A DNA stretch of 64,000 nt. It comes from Pelomonas baiyunensis. Lineage in GTDB: Bacteria > Pseudomonadota > Gammaproteobacteria > Burkholderiales > Burkholderiaceae_C. The notes below the pieces were generated by a model, which saw only the letters and a list, made by a program, of their open reading frames with translations, was not told the origin of the DNA and did no database searches. Location: contig NZ_JBIGIB010000004.1 of assembly GCF_043555935.1 (NCBI RefSeq), positions 372,001 through 436,000 of the forward strand. Reading direction: 5' to 3'. A program made the position numbers and the translations under genes. This document shows positions 45,046 to 53,401 of this stretch, one piece after another (positions within the stretch are counted from its first letter, which is position 1; each line of letters begins with the position of its first letter).

Positions 45046-45199
45046 GTGAGCACCGAGGACAGGCCCTGCGGCCTGTCCGACGGCTCACGAAGGACAGACG
45101 CCCTGCAAGGCGGATGGCATGAGTGCGCACCGAGGACAGGCCCTGCGGCCTGTCTGACGGCTCACGAAGGACTGCCGCCATGCAGGGCGGATGGCATGA
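45046..45199. repeat. Two-copy tandem repeat with internal hairpins
   Basis: Two ~77 bp units in direct tandem (about 45046-45120 and 45121-45199) share gcaccgaggacaggccctg, ggcctgtc(c/t)gacggctcac, gaaggac and ggcggatggcatg. Each holds a hairpin ACAGGCC-ctgc-GGCCTGT. The array fills the gap between the acyl-CoA ligase and DUF1992 genes. It could act in mRNA 3' processing, or be a decayed short mobile repeat. Confidence 0.8.
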
Positions 45200-45226
45200 A
45201 GGGCCTGCACCTGCACAATCGTCCGC

Positions 45227-45595
45227 ATGGCTGCTGACCCCGACACCCATCGCAACACGCTGCTGCGCGAGCAGGATGAGCGCATCGCCCGCGACCTCGC
45301 CGAGTCGATGCGCTCGGGCGAGCTGCAAAGCGCGGCGAGCTTCGGCAAGCCGCTGAGCGAAGCCGATGGCTGGGACGAGACGCCGGTGGAGTTCCGCATG
45401 GCGTTCAAGGTACTCAAGAACGCCGGCGTGCCGCCGCCGGAACTGGCGGTGTTCCAGGAGCGGGCGGCATTGCGCCGCCAACTCGACGCCGCTGTGGACG
45501 AGGGCGAGAAGCAGGGGCTGCGGGAGCGGCTGGCCGCCCTGGAGCAGGCATTGGCCTTGCGGCTGGAAGGCATGCGGGCCAGCGGGAAGCTTTGA
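45227..45595 (+). CDS. DUF1992-family protein
   Basis: 122 residues. The DUF1992 (DnaJ-C28-like conserved) region covers about 15-75: EQDERIARDLAESMRSGELQSAASFGKPLSEAD, then EFRMAFKVLKNAGVPPPELAVFQE. The rest is a charged coiled coil (RAALRRQLDAAVDEGEKQGLRERLAALEQAL). No enzyme motif is present. Bacterial members are small cytoplasmic proteins of unknown function. ATG 45227 follows directly on the tandem repeat. Confidence 0.85.
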   Translation: MAADPDTHRNTLLREQDERIARDLAESMRSGELQSAASFGKPLSEADGWDETPVEFRMAFKVLKNAGVPPPELAVFQERAALRRQLDAAVDEGEKQGLRERLAALEQALALRLEGMRASGKL

Positions 45596-45818
45596 GCGGG
45601 GTGGCTGGCTGAGAGCTTGTTGACCGCAGGAAGGTGGGCGGTGGTTCGCACTCAACCGTCAGTGCTGGCCTTCAGGGACCACGGCAGCGGTGTCGATGTG
45701 TGGTTAGCGGCCGCTCAACAGCGGAAGCGGTCAGCCGGGTGTGGATCAACGGCCTATAGTCACAGCGCCCTCGGTGTTAGCTGCCGCAGGCGTTGCACTG
45801 ATTTTCAGGAGCTCGAGC

Positions 45819-46199
45819 ATGCTACGAACACTCGCGTTGGCCGCTGGCGTCGCACTGGGGGCGCAATCAGCCGAAGCCTGCACATGCTTTTCGCCCAAGC
45901 TGCGGGCCGAATCGGCTCAGCGATTCCTACGAGAGGCCACGTTCGTTGTCCACGCACGGGTCATTGCTGTCTCATCCAATGGGGAGGGCACCTTGCTGGT
46001 CATTGAGTCATTCAAAGGGCCGCCTCAAGGTGTTGAAGTGAAGGTCCCCGCCAGCTCTGAATATTGCAACGTGGTCAGGTTCACGGTTGGTGAAGAAGCG
46101 CTTGTCACTGCTTTCGGAGGCAAGGTGGGCGGATGCGACAAATACAGCGCTCCAGAGCCCTTCGTGTTGGACGCATATCGCAAAGCGAAGCGAGGTTGA
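45819..46199 (+). CDS. Secreted NTR/TIMP-like small protein
   Basis: 126 residues from ATG 45819, preceded by CAGGAG. A signal peptide (MLRTLALAAGVALGAQSAEA) is followed by a mature N-terminus starting CTCFSP, the Cys-x-Cys start seen in netrin/TIMP-like OB-fold proteins; RFLREATFVVHARVIAV and the later Cys residues (EYCNVV, VGGCDKY) fit that pattern. Bacterial relatives are uncharacterised exported proteins. Composition is less GC-rich than the flanks. It has no obvious partner genes. Confidence 0.65.
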   Translation: MLRTLALAAGVALGAQSAEACTCFSPKLRAESAQRFLREATFVVHARVIAVSSNGEGTLLVIESFKGPPQGVEVKVPASSEYCNVVRFTVGEEALVTAFGGKVGGCDKYSAPEPFVLDAYRKAKRG

Positions 46200-46336
46200 G
46201 TGCTCGGCACCTTGCTCTGGATGGCAAACAAATGGCCGCTTCCAGGCTCACCCGGCCATCGCCGGCACTGGGCGTCAACGAGTCCAGGCTCAGCCAGAAA
46301 ACCCTCCGCTGCTGCACCGCGATGTTCCAGCAGCCC

Positions 46337-47254
46337 TCAACCCCGCCAGTACTCCGCCCGCCCGTAGTGCGCCCGCAGGTGCTCCACCCACAGTCGCGTC
46401 CTCAGCGGCAGGTGGCGTGACTGCGGGAACACGGCGTAGATGCCGTTGGGCGGAGCCGCAAATTCATCCAGCACGCTGACCAGCCGCCCTGCCGCCAGGT
46501 CGGCCTCCACCTCCCAGGTGCTGCGCCAGGCCAGCCCCAGGCCCTCCACGCACCAGTCGTGCAGCACCTGGCCGTCGCTGCAATCGAGCCGGCCTTGGGC
46601 GCGGGTTTCGGGCCGCAGGTGCTGCACCACGCCGTCGATCTGGAACGCCCAGCCGCGGGTCTGGCTCGCCTCGGAGCTGAGCGTGAGGCAGGCATGGCGG
46701 CCGAGTTCGTCCGGGTGCCGGGGCACGCCGGCGCGCCGGAGGTAACCGGGCGAGGCCACGCACAGCCGCCGGTTGTCGGCCAGGCGGGTGCTGACGAGGC
46801 TGGAATCCGGCAGGTCGCCCACGCGCACCGCGCAGTCGAAGCCCTCGTGCACGATGTCCACGATGCGGTCGCTGAGGTTCAGCGACAGGCTGAGTTCCGC
46901 GTGCTCGGCCAAGAAACTGGGCACGAGCGGCGCCACATGGCGGCGCCCGAAGCCGGCCGGGGCGGTGATGCGCAGGTGGCCGCTGGCTTTGAGGCCGCCG
47001 GCGCTGACGGCGGCTTCGGCGTCGGCCAGCGAGGCGATCAGGCGCTGGCAGTCTTCCAGGAAGGACTGCCCCTCGGGCGTGAGCGTGAGCCGGCGCGTGG
47101 TGCGCAGCATCAGCTTCACGCCCAACCGCGCCTCCAGCGCGTCGAGCCGGCGGCCCATCACGGCCGGCGCCACGCCTTCGGCCTGCGCCGCAGCGGTGAG
47201 GCTGCCCTTGCCCGCCACCAGCACGAAGGACTCGATCTGCTTCAGCTTGTCCAT
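46337..47254 (-). CDS. LysR-family transcriptional regulator
   Basis: 305 residues from ATG 47254 (MDKLKQIESFVLVAGKGS). The winged HTH covers residues 1-60 (AAAQAEGVAPAVMGRRLDALEARLGVKLMLRTTRRLTLT). The inducer-binding domain follows (about 90-295; HLRITAPAGFGRRHVAPL, DCAVRVGDLPDSSLVSTRL, the CrgA/AaeR-like subgroup). It is divergent from glcB with 155 bp between the starts and a 9-bp-arm inverted repeat in the gap, so it may control itself and glcB. Confidence 0.93.
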   Translation of the reverse strand: MDKLKQIESFVLVAGKGSLTAAAQAEGVAPAVMGRRLDALEARLGVKLMLRTTRRLTLTPEGQSFLEDCQRLIASLADAEAAVSAGGLKASGHLRITAPAGFGRRHVAPLVPSFLAEHAELSLSLNLSDRIVDIVHEGFDCAVRVGDLPDSSLVSTRLADNRRLCVASPGYLRRAGVPRHPDELGRHACLTLSSEASQTRGWAFQIDGVVQHLRPETRAQGRLDCSDGQVLHDWCVEGLGLAWRSTWEVEADLAAGRLVSVLDEFAAPPNGIYAVFPQSRHLPLRTRLWVEHLRAHYGRAEYWRG

Positions 47255-47276
47255 GCCCCGATTGTGCTGAACCAGC

Positions 47277-47314
47277 AACGCAAAGTTGCCCAATCAGCGA
47301 CTCATCTTTGCGTT
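47277..47314. promoter_or_regulatory. Long-arm inverted repeat in the lysR-glcB divergent gap
   Basis: AACGCAAAG (47277-47285) and CTTTGCGTT (47306-47314) are perfect 9-bp arms with a 20-bp spacer, centred about 40 bp upstream of the lysR start. The arrangement, with half-sites about two helical turns or more apart beside a LysR-type gene, suggests the regulator's own binding region. Confidence 0.65.
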
Positions 47315-47409
47315 TTAGTCACAGATTCCCTGCGTTGCACGGTGTGAATCGACACGCGCACGGCGGCAAGATAGACCCCAATCCTGTCAACTGCCCTCTT
47401 GGAGGCCCC

Positions 47410-49581
47410 ATGTCCCGCACCACGCTCCACCGCCTGCAGGTTGATGCCAACCTCGCCCGCTTCATCGACACCGAAGTGCTGCCCGGCACCGGCGTGGCGC
47501 CCGACACCTTCTGGGCCGGATTCAGCCAGCTGGCGCATGAACTGGCCCCCATGAACCGCGCGCTGCTGGCCGAGCGCGACCGCCTGCAGTCCGAGCTGGA
47601 CGCCTGGCACGAGGCCCACCCCGGCCCCATCACCGACATGCCGGCCTACCAGGCCTTCCTGAAGCGCATCGGCTACCTGGTGGAGCCGCCCGCGCAGGTG
47701 CAGGCCACCACCGCCAACGTCGACGCCGAGCTGGCGGTGCAGGCCGGCCCGCAGCTGGTGGTGCCCATCCTGAACGCCCGCTACGCACTGAACGCCGCCA
47801 ACGCCCGCTGGGGCTCGCTGTACGACGCGCTGTACGGCACCGACGCCATTCCTGAAGCCGACGGCGCCACCCGTGCCGGCGCCTACAACCCGGTGCGCGG
47901 CGCCAAGGTCATTGCCTACGCCCGCCAGGTGCTGGACCAGGCCGCCCCACTGGCCAGCGGCTCGCATGCCGACTCGACCGGCTACCGCGTGGAGGGCGGC
48001 CAGCTCGTCGTGACGCTGGCCTCGGGCGCCACCACCGGCCTGCAGAACCCGGCCGCATTCGCCGGCTACCAGGGTGATGCCGCCGCGCCCAGCAGCGTGC
48101 TGCTGGTGCACCACGGCCTGCACCTGGATGTGCGCATCGACCGCAGCACCGCCATCGGCAAGACCGACCCCGCCGGTGTGGCCGACGTGGTGCTGGAAGC
48201 GGCGCTGTCCACCATCCTGGACCTGGAAGACTCGGTCGCCGCCGTTGACGCCGAAGACAAGGTGCTGGCCTACCGCAACTGGCTGGGCATTCAGCTGGGC
48301 ACGCTGACCGAAGAAGTCGCCAAGGGCGGCACCACCTTCACGCGCCGCCTGAACGCCGACCGCGTCTACACGGCGCCCAACGGCAGTGGCAGCGTGACGC
48401 TGCACGGCCGGTCCCTCATGTTCGTGCGCAACGTGGGCCACCTGATGACCAACCCGGCCATCCTGCTGGCCGACGGCAGCGAGATCCCCGAAGGCATCAT
48501 GGACGCGGTCGTCACCACGACCATCGCCATGCATGACCTGAAGCGCCGCGGCAACAGCCGCACGGGCTCGGTCTACATCGTGAAGCCCAAGATGCACGGC
48601 CCGGCCGAGGTGGCCTTTGCGTCGGAGCTGTTCAGCCGCGTCGAGAAGCTGCTGGGCCTGCCCGACAGCACCGTCAAGCTGGGCATCATGGACGAGGAGC
48701 GCCGCACCTCGGTCAACCTCAAGGCCTGCATCGCCGCCGCCGCCAGCCGCGTGGCCTTCATCAACACCGGCTTCCTGGACCGCACCGGCGACGAGATGCA
48801 CACCGCCATGCGCGCCGGCCCCATGCTGCGCAAGGGCGACATGAAGACGTCCAGCTGGATCACCGCCTACGAGCGCAGCAATGTGCTGACCGGGTTGAGC
48901 TGCGGTTTGAGAGGCCGCGCCCAGATCGGCAAGGGCATGTGGGCCATGCCCGACCTGATGGCCGAGATGCTCAAGCAGAAGATCGGCCACCCCAAGGCCG
49001 GTGCCAACACCGCCTGGGTGCCCTCGCCCACCGCCGCCACGCTGCATGCGCTGCACTACCACCAGGTCAGCGTGGCCGCCGTGCAGCAGGAGCTGGAGAA
49101 GGTGGACGTGGCCGCCGAGCGTGACGCCATCCTGAACGCGCTGCTGACCATCCCTGTGGCGCCCAGCGCCGACTGGACGCCCGAGCAGCGCCAGCAGGAG
49201 CTGGACAACAACGTGCAGGGCATCCTGGGCTACGTGGTGCGCTGGATCGACCAGGGCGTGGGCTGCTCCAAGGTGCCCGACATCAACGGCGTGGGCCTGA
49301 TGGAAGACCGCGCCACGCTGCGCATCAGCAGCCAGCACATCGCCAATTGGCTGCGCCACGGCGTGGTCAGCGCCGAACAGGTGCGCGACACCTTCACCCG
49401 CATGGCCGCCGTGGTGGACGGCCAGAACGCAGGCGACGCGGCCTACAAGTCCCTCGCCGCCCACCCGCAAGGCGCGGCCATGCAGGCGGCGCTGGATCTC
49501 GTCTTCAAGGGCGAGGCACAGCCGAGCGGCTACACCGAGCCGCTGCTGCATGCGTGGCGGTTGAAGGTGAAGGCGGCCTGA
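47410..49581 (+). CDS. glcB: Malate synthase G
   Basis: 723 residues, the length of the G isoform (A is ~530). ATG 47410 is preceded by GGAGG. Visible conserved parts are LHLDVRIDRSTAIGKTDPAGVADVVLEAALSTILDLEDSVAAVD-type core, RSLMFVRNVGHLM, KPKMHGPAEVAFA, GIMDEERRTSVNLKACI, FINTGFLDRTGDEMHTAM and the GKGMWAMPDLMA segment. It condenses glyoxylate with acetyl-CoA to malate in the glyoxylate/glycolate pathway. A bidirectional terminator follows 47 bp downstream. Confidence 0.97.
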   Translation: MSRTTLHRLQVDANLARFIDTEVLPGTGVAPDTFWAGFSQLAHELAPMNRALLAERDRLQSELDAWHEAHPGPITDMPAYQAFLKRIGYLVEPPAQVQATTANVDAELAVQAGPQLVVPILNARYALNAANARWGSLYDALYGTDAIPEADGATRAGAYNPVRGAKVIAYARQVLDQAAPLASGSHADSTGYRVEGGQLVVTLASGATTGLQNPAAFAGYQGDAAAPSSVLLVHHGLHLDVRIDRSTAIGKTDPAGVADVVLEAALSTILDLEDSVAAVDAEDKVLAYRNWLGIQLGTLTEEVAKGGTTFTRRLNADRVYTAPNGSGSVTLHGRSLMFVRNVGHLMTNPAILLADGSEIPEGIMDAVVTTTIAMHDLKRRGNSRTGSVYIVKPKMHGPAEVAFASELFSRVEKLLGLPDSTVKLGIMDEERRTSVNLKACIAAAASRVAFINTGFLDRTGDEMHTAMRAGPMLRKGDMKTSSWITAYERSNVLTGLSCGLRGRAQIGKGMWAMPDLMAEMLKQKIGHPKAGANTAWVPSPTAATLHALHYHQVSVAAVQQELEKVDVAAERDAILNALLTIPVAPSADWTPEQRQQELDNNVQGILGYVVRWIDQGVGCSKVPDINGVGLMEDRATLRISSQHIANWLRHGVVSAEQVRDTFTRMAAVVDGQNAGDAAYKSLAAHPQGAAMQAALDLVFKGEAQPSGYTEPLLHAWRLKVKAA

Positions 49582-49628
49582 TCACGCCTCCCGATCACAC
49601 CTCCCGATTGCGCCACCGTGGCGCATGA

Positions 49629-49657
49629 AAAAGGCCCGCTCACTGAGCGGGCCTTTT
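49629..49657. terminator. Bidirectional intrinsic terminator
   Basis: AAAAGGCCCGCTCA-c-TGAGCGGGCCTTTT has 14-bp perfect arms with an A-run on one side and a T-run on the other. It serves the convergent glcB (plus) and TonB receptor (minus) genes. Confidence 0.93.
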
Positions 49658-49741
49658 GCTTGGGGCTGCCCAACCGCTGCCGCACACGGGCCGGCAGGCA
49701 GTCAGGCTGGCAGTCGAGCCGGGGCCCGACGCCTAGTTCGA

Positions 49742-52714
49742 TCAGAACTCGTACTGCGCCAGGATGCGCACGCGGCGCGGGCCCTGGATGCTGGACGCAC
49801 CCGGCTGGCCATAGGTGGGCGACGGCGTGCCCAGCGCCTCTTCGCCGGCTTCGTTGATCGCGCGGACGGTGCGGGTGTTGAAGATGTTCAGCAGGTCGAC
49901 CGACACGGTGGCACCCTTGAGCCAGGTGGGCGTGTAGGTGGCTTGCAGGTTCACTTCCTTGAACCACTTCAGACGGCCGACGCTGCCACGCGGCACCAGC
50001 TTGCCGCCGCAGTAGAAGGCCGACGAGCCGTAGGCGATGGACACGTCGTCCAGCGTGCCGCCGTAGTAGCCCAGGCAGTTCTTTGGCCGGCCGCTCTGGA
50101 TCATCACGTTGGCGCCCAGCCGCACCTCATCGGTGGCGGCATAGCTGCCCCAGAACTTGAAGGTGTGACGGCGGTCGTTGGGCAGGTAGCCGTTGGCACC
50201 TTCCATCAGGCCGGGGTAGTCCCAGTCCTGGCTGATGCCGGCGTCGTCCTGGCCGATGTCCGACTTCACGTAGCCCTCGGTGTTGCCCTTGCTGAAGGCC
50301 AGCACGTACGAGCCCTGGAAGCTCCACTTCTTGTCCCAGGCGCGCTCGAAGGTGAACTCCAGCGCGTCGTAGGTGCGCTTGGGCTTTTCCGGGAACATCA
50401 GCGCCGAGTTCGGAATCGTCACCGCCACCAGCTTGCCGTCGCCGTTGAGGTCGACGTTGGCGGTCAGGTCGCGGCCCGGGTTGCCCAGGAAGCAGTGGTC
50501 CACGGTGTCGCCGATGGCGGCGGCCTGGTCGGCCGTGTAGCCGTTCTTGGCCGCCCACGCGGCCGCACCGGCGCCAAAGCAGATGTCGTCCATCGAGCTC
50601 TTCAGCACGCGGTGCGTGTACTTGAAGCCCACCGACCAGCGGTCCGTCAGCGCCTTCTGGAAACCAGCGATGAACTCGTCCTGGAACATCGGCTTCAGGT
50701 TGGGGTCGACGATGGTGCGCGGATCGGGCGCGGCACCCGGCGAGTTCACGACCTCACCGCCCAGCTTGGCGCCCAGGCCCGGCACCTGGAACTTGTCGGC
50801 GCTGTTGCTGCCCGTGTAGGCGTAGAAGTTGGTCTTGTCGAGCTGCTGGCCCGACAGGCGCACGTTGGTGTTGGCGTACACCGGGATGTAGTAGCGGCCG
50901 ACGTTGGAGTAGACCTTCAGGTCGGCGTTGCCCATCACGTCCCACGCCGCGGCCAGGCGCGGGGCGTAGGTGTTGTTGACCTTCACGAACGGAATGCCGT
51001 CGGCGTTCTTGTTGGTGAACGACTCGTTGCGCAGGCCGATGTTCACCAGCAGGTTCTTCGTCACCTGCCAGTTGTCTTCCACGTACCAAGCGGCGTTCTC
51101 GGTCTTGAAAGTGCCGCCGTTGAAGTACTCGCGCACCTGCACGTAGTCCATCGGCGTGGCGCCATTGACGTAGCCGTTGGACAGGCGCGAACCCGCGCCG
51201 AGGCGACGGATCTGGTACAGCTTGCGGTCGGGGCCGGGGTACACCGAGCCGTCCACCGTGTCGTAGACCTCCGAGTCCAGACCCGCGCGCAGGGTGTGCT
51301 GCGGGTTGATCGAGTACTCGGCATCCACGCGGTAGGCCGTGCGCTTGTCGTTAGCCTTGGGGTCGCTGATGGGAATGGTGGTGGCGCAGCCCAGGATCTT
51401 GGTCGGCGCGGTGCGGCGGTCTTGCACGTACGGGCAGCCGGCCGACTCCACAGCCGAGGTGCGCTTGTACTTGCCCACGCCGTACAGGGCCGACACGGTC
51501 AGGTCGTCCGTCAGCCAGCCGGTCCACTTCAGGATGTTGGTGTCACCGCCGCTGGTGTATTCGTCGGTGCCGAGCGAGTCGCCCTTGGCGGTGCCGTTGG
51601 CCGTGACTTGCTTCCAGTTCTGGATCTTGTCGGTGGACTTGTCGCTGAAGGATGTGAACTCCAGCGTGTGGTTCTTGTTGATGTTCCAGTCCAGCTTCAG
51701 CAGGTACTGGGGCGTGTCGTTCTTGGTTTCCGACTGCTGGCTGGTGCCGTAGGAGCGGATCTTCTGGCCGCCGGCCTGCACCAGGGCAAAGCCGTACAGC
51801 GTGTCCGCAATCAGCGGGCCGCCGGCCCAGACGTTGGTGCGCAGCGTCTCGTTGTAGCCGGGCCCCTTGGCCAGGTACCAGTCGTTCGGGTTGGTGCTGT
51901 TCGGGTCGTCCTTCTTGGAGAAGACGGCCGAGCCGCGCATCGAGTCCGGCTCCCAGGTCACGTTGGCCCCGCCGTGCCACTCGTCGGTGCCGCGCTTGGT
52001 GGTCACCGAGATCACGCCCCCCAGCGAGCGGCCGAACTCCGCGCCGTAGCCGCCGGTCTTGACCTGCTGCGACCCCACGGCCTCGAACGGCACCGAGTTG
52101 AAGGCCACGCCGTTCACGATGTTCGTGACGTTGAAGCCGTTGATGTAGTACGCGTTCTCGGCCGGAGACGCGCCGCCGAGCGACGGCACGTTGCCTGCCC
52201 GAGAGCTGGTGGAGCCAATGCGGCCGTCACCCAACGTCGCACCCGGCGCGAGCAAGGCGATCGCGGTGGTGTTGCGGGCCACGGGAATGCGGTCGATTTC
52301 CGACTTGGACAAGATCTGCACCGACTCGGCCGACTTCACGTCGATGGCCTTGGTCGCCAGGCCGGTCACGATGACCTGCTCCAGTTGCGCGACGTTCACG
52401 CTGGCGTTCTGCCCGGGCTGCACGCTGATGTTGCGCGTCACGGTGGAACCGTCGGCACGCAGGATGGTCACCACGTAGTCGCCGGCCGGCAGCTGGTTGA
52501 AGGCCACCGCGCCGTCCTTGTCGGCCACCTGCTCCCGGCTGATACCGATGGCCTTGCTGACCACGGTGACCTTGTCTCCCTTGGCTGCAACCGCGTTGAG
52601 AGAACCGCTGGTTTGCTGGGCATGAGCGGCCGAGAACATCAGCAGGCCCACGGCCAGCGCCGTGGATGAAAGCGCGTGGGAGCGCCGGGCGGGGGTGCGC
52701 AACGACATTGACAT
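49742..52714 (-). CDS. TonB-dependent receptor with carboxypeptidase-regulatory-like N-terminus (Oar-like)
   Basis: 990 residues. A signal peptide (about 1-32, ending FSAAHAQ) precedes a beta-sandwich CarboxypepD_reg-like segment (about 35-110: AVAFNQLPAGDYVVTILRADG). The plug (about 115-240) includes LEQVIVTGLATKAIDV, YYINGFNVTNIVNGV and GAEFGRSLGGVISVTTKRGTDEWHG; the rest is a beta-barrel ending in RVRILAQYEF. The layout matches Oar-type receptors, often used for larger substrates such as proteins or peptides. ATG 52714 has AAGGA upstream; ATG 52708 is also possible. Confidence 0.9.
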   Translation of the reverse strand: MSMSLRTPARRSHALSSTALAVGLLMFSAAHAQQTSGSLNAVAAKGDKVTVVSKAIGISREQVADKDGAVAFNQLPAGDYVVTILRADGSTVTRNISVQPGQNASVNVAQLEQVIVTGLATKAIDVKSAESVQILSKSEIDRIPVARNTTAIALLAPGATLGDGRIGSTSSRAGNVPSLGGASPAENAYYINGFNVTNIVNGVAFNSVPFEAVGSQQVKTGGYGAEFGRSLGGVISVTTKRGTDEWHGGANVTWEPDSMRGSAVFSKKDDPNSTNPNDWYLAKGPGYNETLRTNVWAGGPLIADTLYGFALVQAGGQKIRSYGTSQQSETKNDTPQYLLKLDWNINKNHTLEFTSFSDKSTDKIQNWKQVTANGTAKGDSLGTDEYTSGGDTNILKWTGWLTDDLTVSALYGVGKYKRTSAVESAGCPYVQDRRTAPTKILGCATTIPISDPKANDKRTAYRVDAEYSINPQHTLRAGLDSEVYDTVDGSVYPGPDRKLYQIRRLGAGSRLSNGYVNGATPMDYVQVREYFNGGTFKTENAAWYVEDNWQVTKNLLVNIGLRNESFTNKNADGIPFVKVNNTYAPRLAAAWDVMGNADLKVYSNVGRYYIPVYANTNVRLSGQQLDKTNFYAYTGSNSADKFQVPGLGAKLGGEVVNSPGAAPDPRTIVDPNLKPMFQDEFIAGFQKALTDRWSVGFKYTHRVLKSSMDDICFGAGAAAWAAKNGYTADQAAAIGDTVDHCFLGNPGRDLTANVDLNGDGKLVAVTIPNSALMFPEKPKRTYDALEFTFERAWDKKWSFQGSYVLAFSKGNTEGYVKSDIGQDDAGISQDWDYPGLMEGANGYLPNDRRHTFKFWGSYAATDEVRLGANVMIQSGRPKNCLGYYGGTLDDVSIAYGSSAFYCGGKLVPRGSVGRLKWFKEVNLQATYTPTWLKGATVSVDLLNIFNTRTVRAINEAGEEALGTPSPTYGQPGASSIQGPRRVRILAQYEF

Positions 52715-53401
52715 CGAGACAGTCCTTTATGGGATGAGGGAATCGAAGGGTGGCGCCTCGTGGGCGCCCGTGCCTGTGGCGGCGCGAGTGTGGTGGCCCC
52801 TGTCTTGGCGCGCGGCGGGGAAAGCCCTTGCCGCCCCCGCACCGGGTGCCCGCCCCAAAGTCGCGCAGCGCCGATTCGGCGCCCCAAGCCGGGGCAGGTA
52901 TCCGGCGCAAACCCTTGTTTTTGAAGGCTTCGCGAAAGGTTCGTGGGTGGTGCACGGCTGGCGCGGGGTGCGCGGACCGGCCGGCGAGCCTCTGGCAAAC
53001 CCCGAGTGCAGCCCTGATGCGCGCACGCAACGCGTGACATCCAAGGCAGCCCAGGCCTCGCGCGGGCGCGCCGAAACGACCGCCCCTTGAATGGGTGGCG
53101 GCGGTTGTGGCGTCAGCGTCCCTTCGCACCGGTTGATGACAGGGTCATTGCAGCTTTTTCACCACAAGCTTGGCGATGTTGAGATGGAAATTCGACCAGA
53201 TGGTCGGGAAAAGCTGCACGTTGAACGCAGAGGGCGCCCCTGGGTCAAGGTCCACAGGCTCAATTGGTGGGAACCCGTAAGGTCAGCGAGCAAAGTTTCC
53301 TCACACTTCGACGCGCCCGCCGGGGCTTATCACGCTCCGGTCGCTAGCTCACCGGCCTCTATCGAGGCCGGTCTCTTTTGTCCGGAATCAGGAGTTTTTC
53401 C
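52715..53401. other. Divergent gap between two TonB receptor genes
   Basis: About 690 bp with no convincing gene. Open frames on both strands lack family similarity and good starts. It must carry the promoters of both receptors. The plus-strand side ends in a terminator-like leader hairpin (53351-53379). The part from about 53130 to 53310 is less GC-rich than its surroundings, consistent with promoter DNA. Confidence 0.6.
53351..53379 (+). promoter_or_regulatory. Terminator-like hairpin in the leader of the TonB receptor gene
   Basis: A perfect 9-bp stem ACCGGCCTC / GAGGCCGGT with a 4-base loop is followed by CTCTTTT. It stops 10 bases before the Shine-Dalgarno (AGGAG, 53390-53394) of the gene starting at 53402. 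It could work as a transcription attenuator or end a short leader RNA. Confidence 0.6.

Noticed and set aside
45046..45199. CRISPR array
   Set aside because: There are only two direct copies of ~77 bp with no spacer pattern and no cas genes, so this is a tandem repeat.
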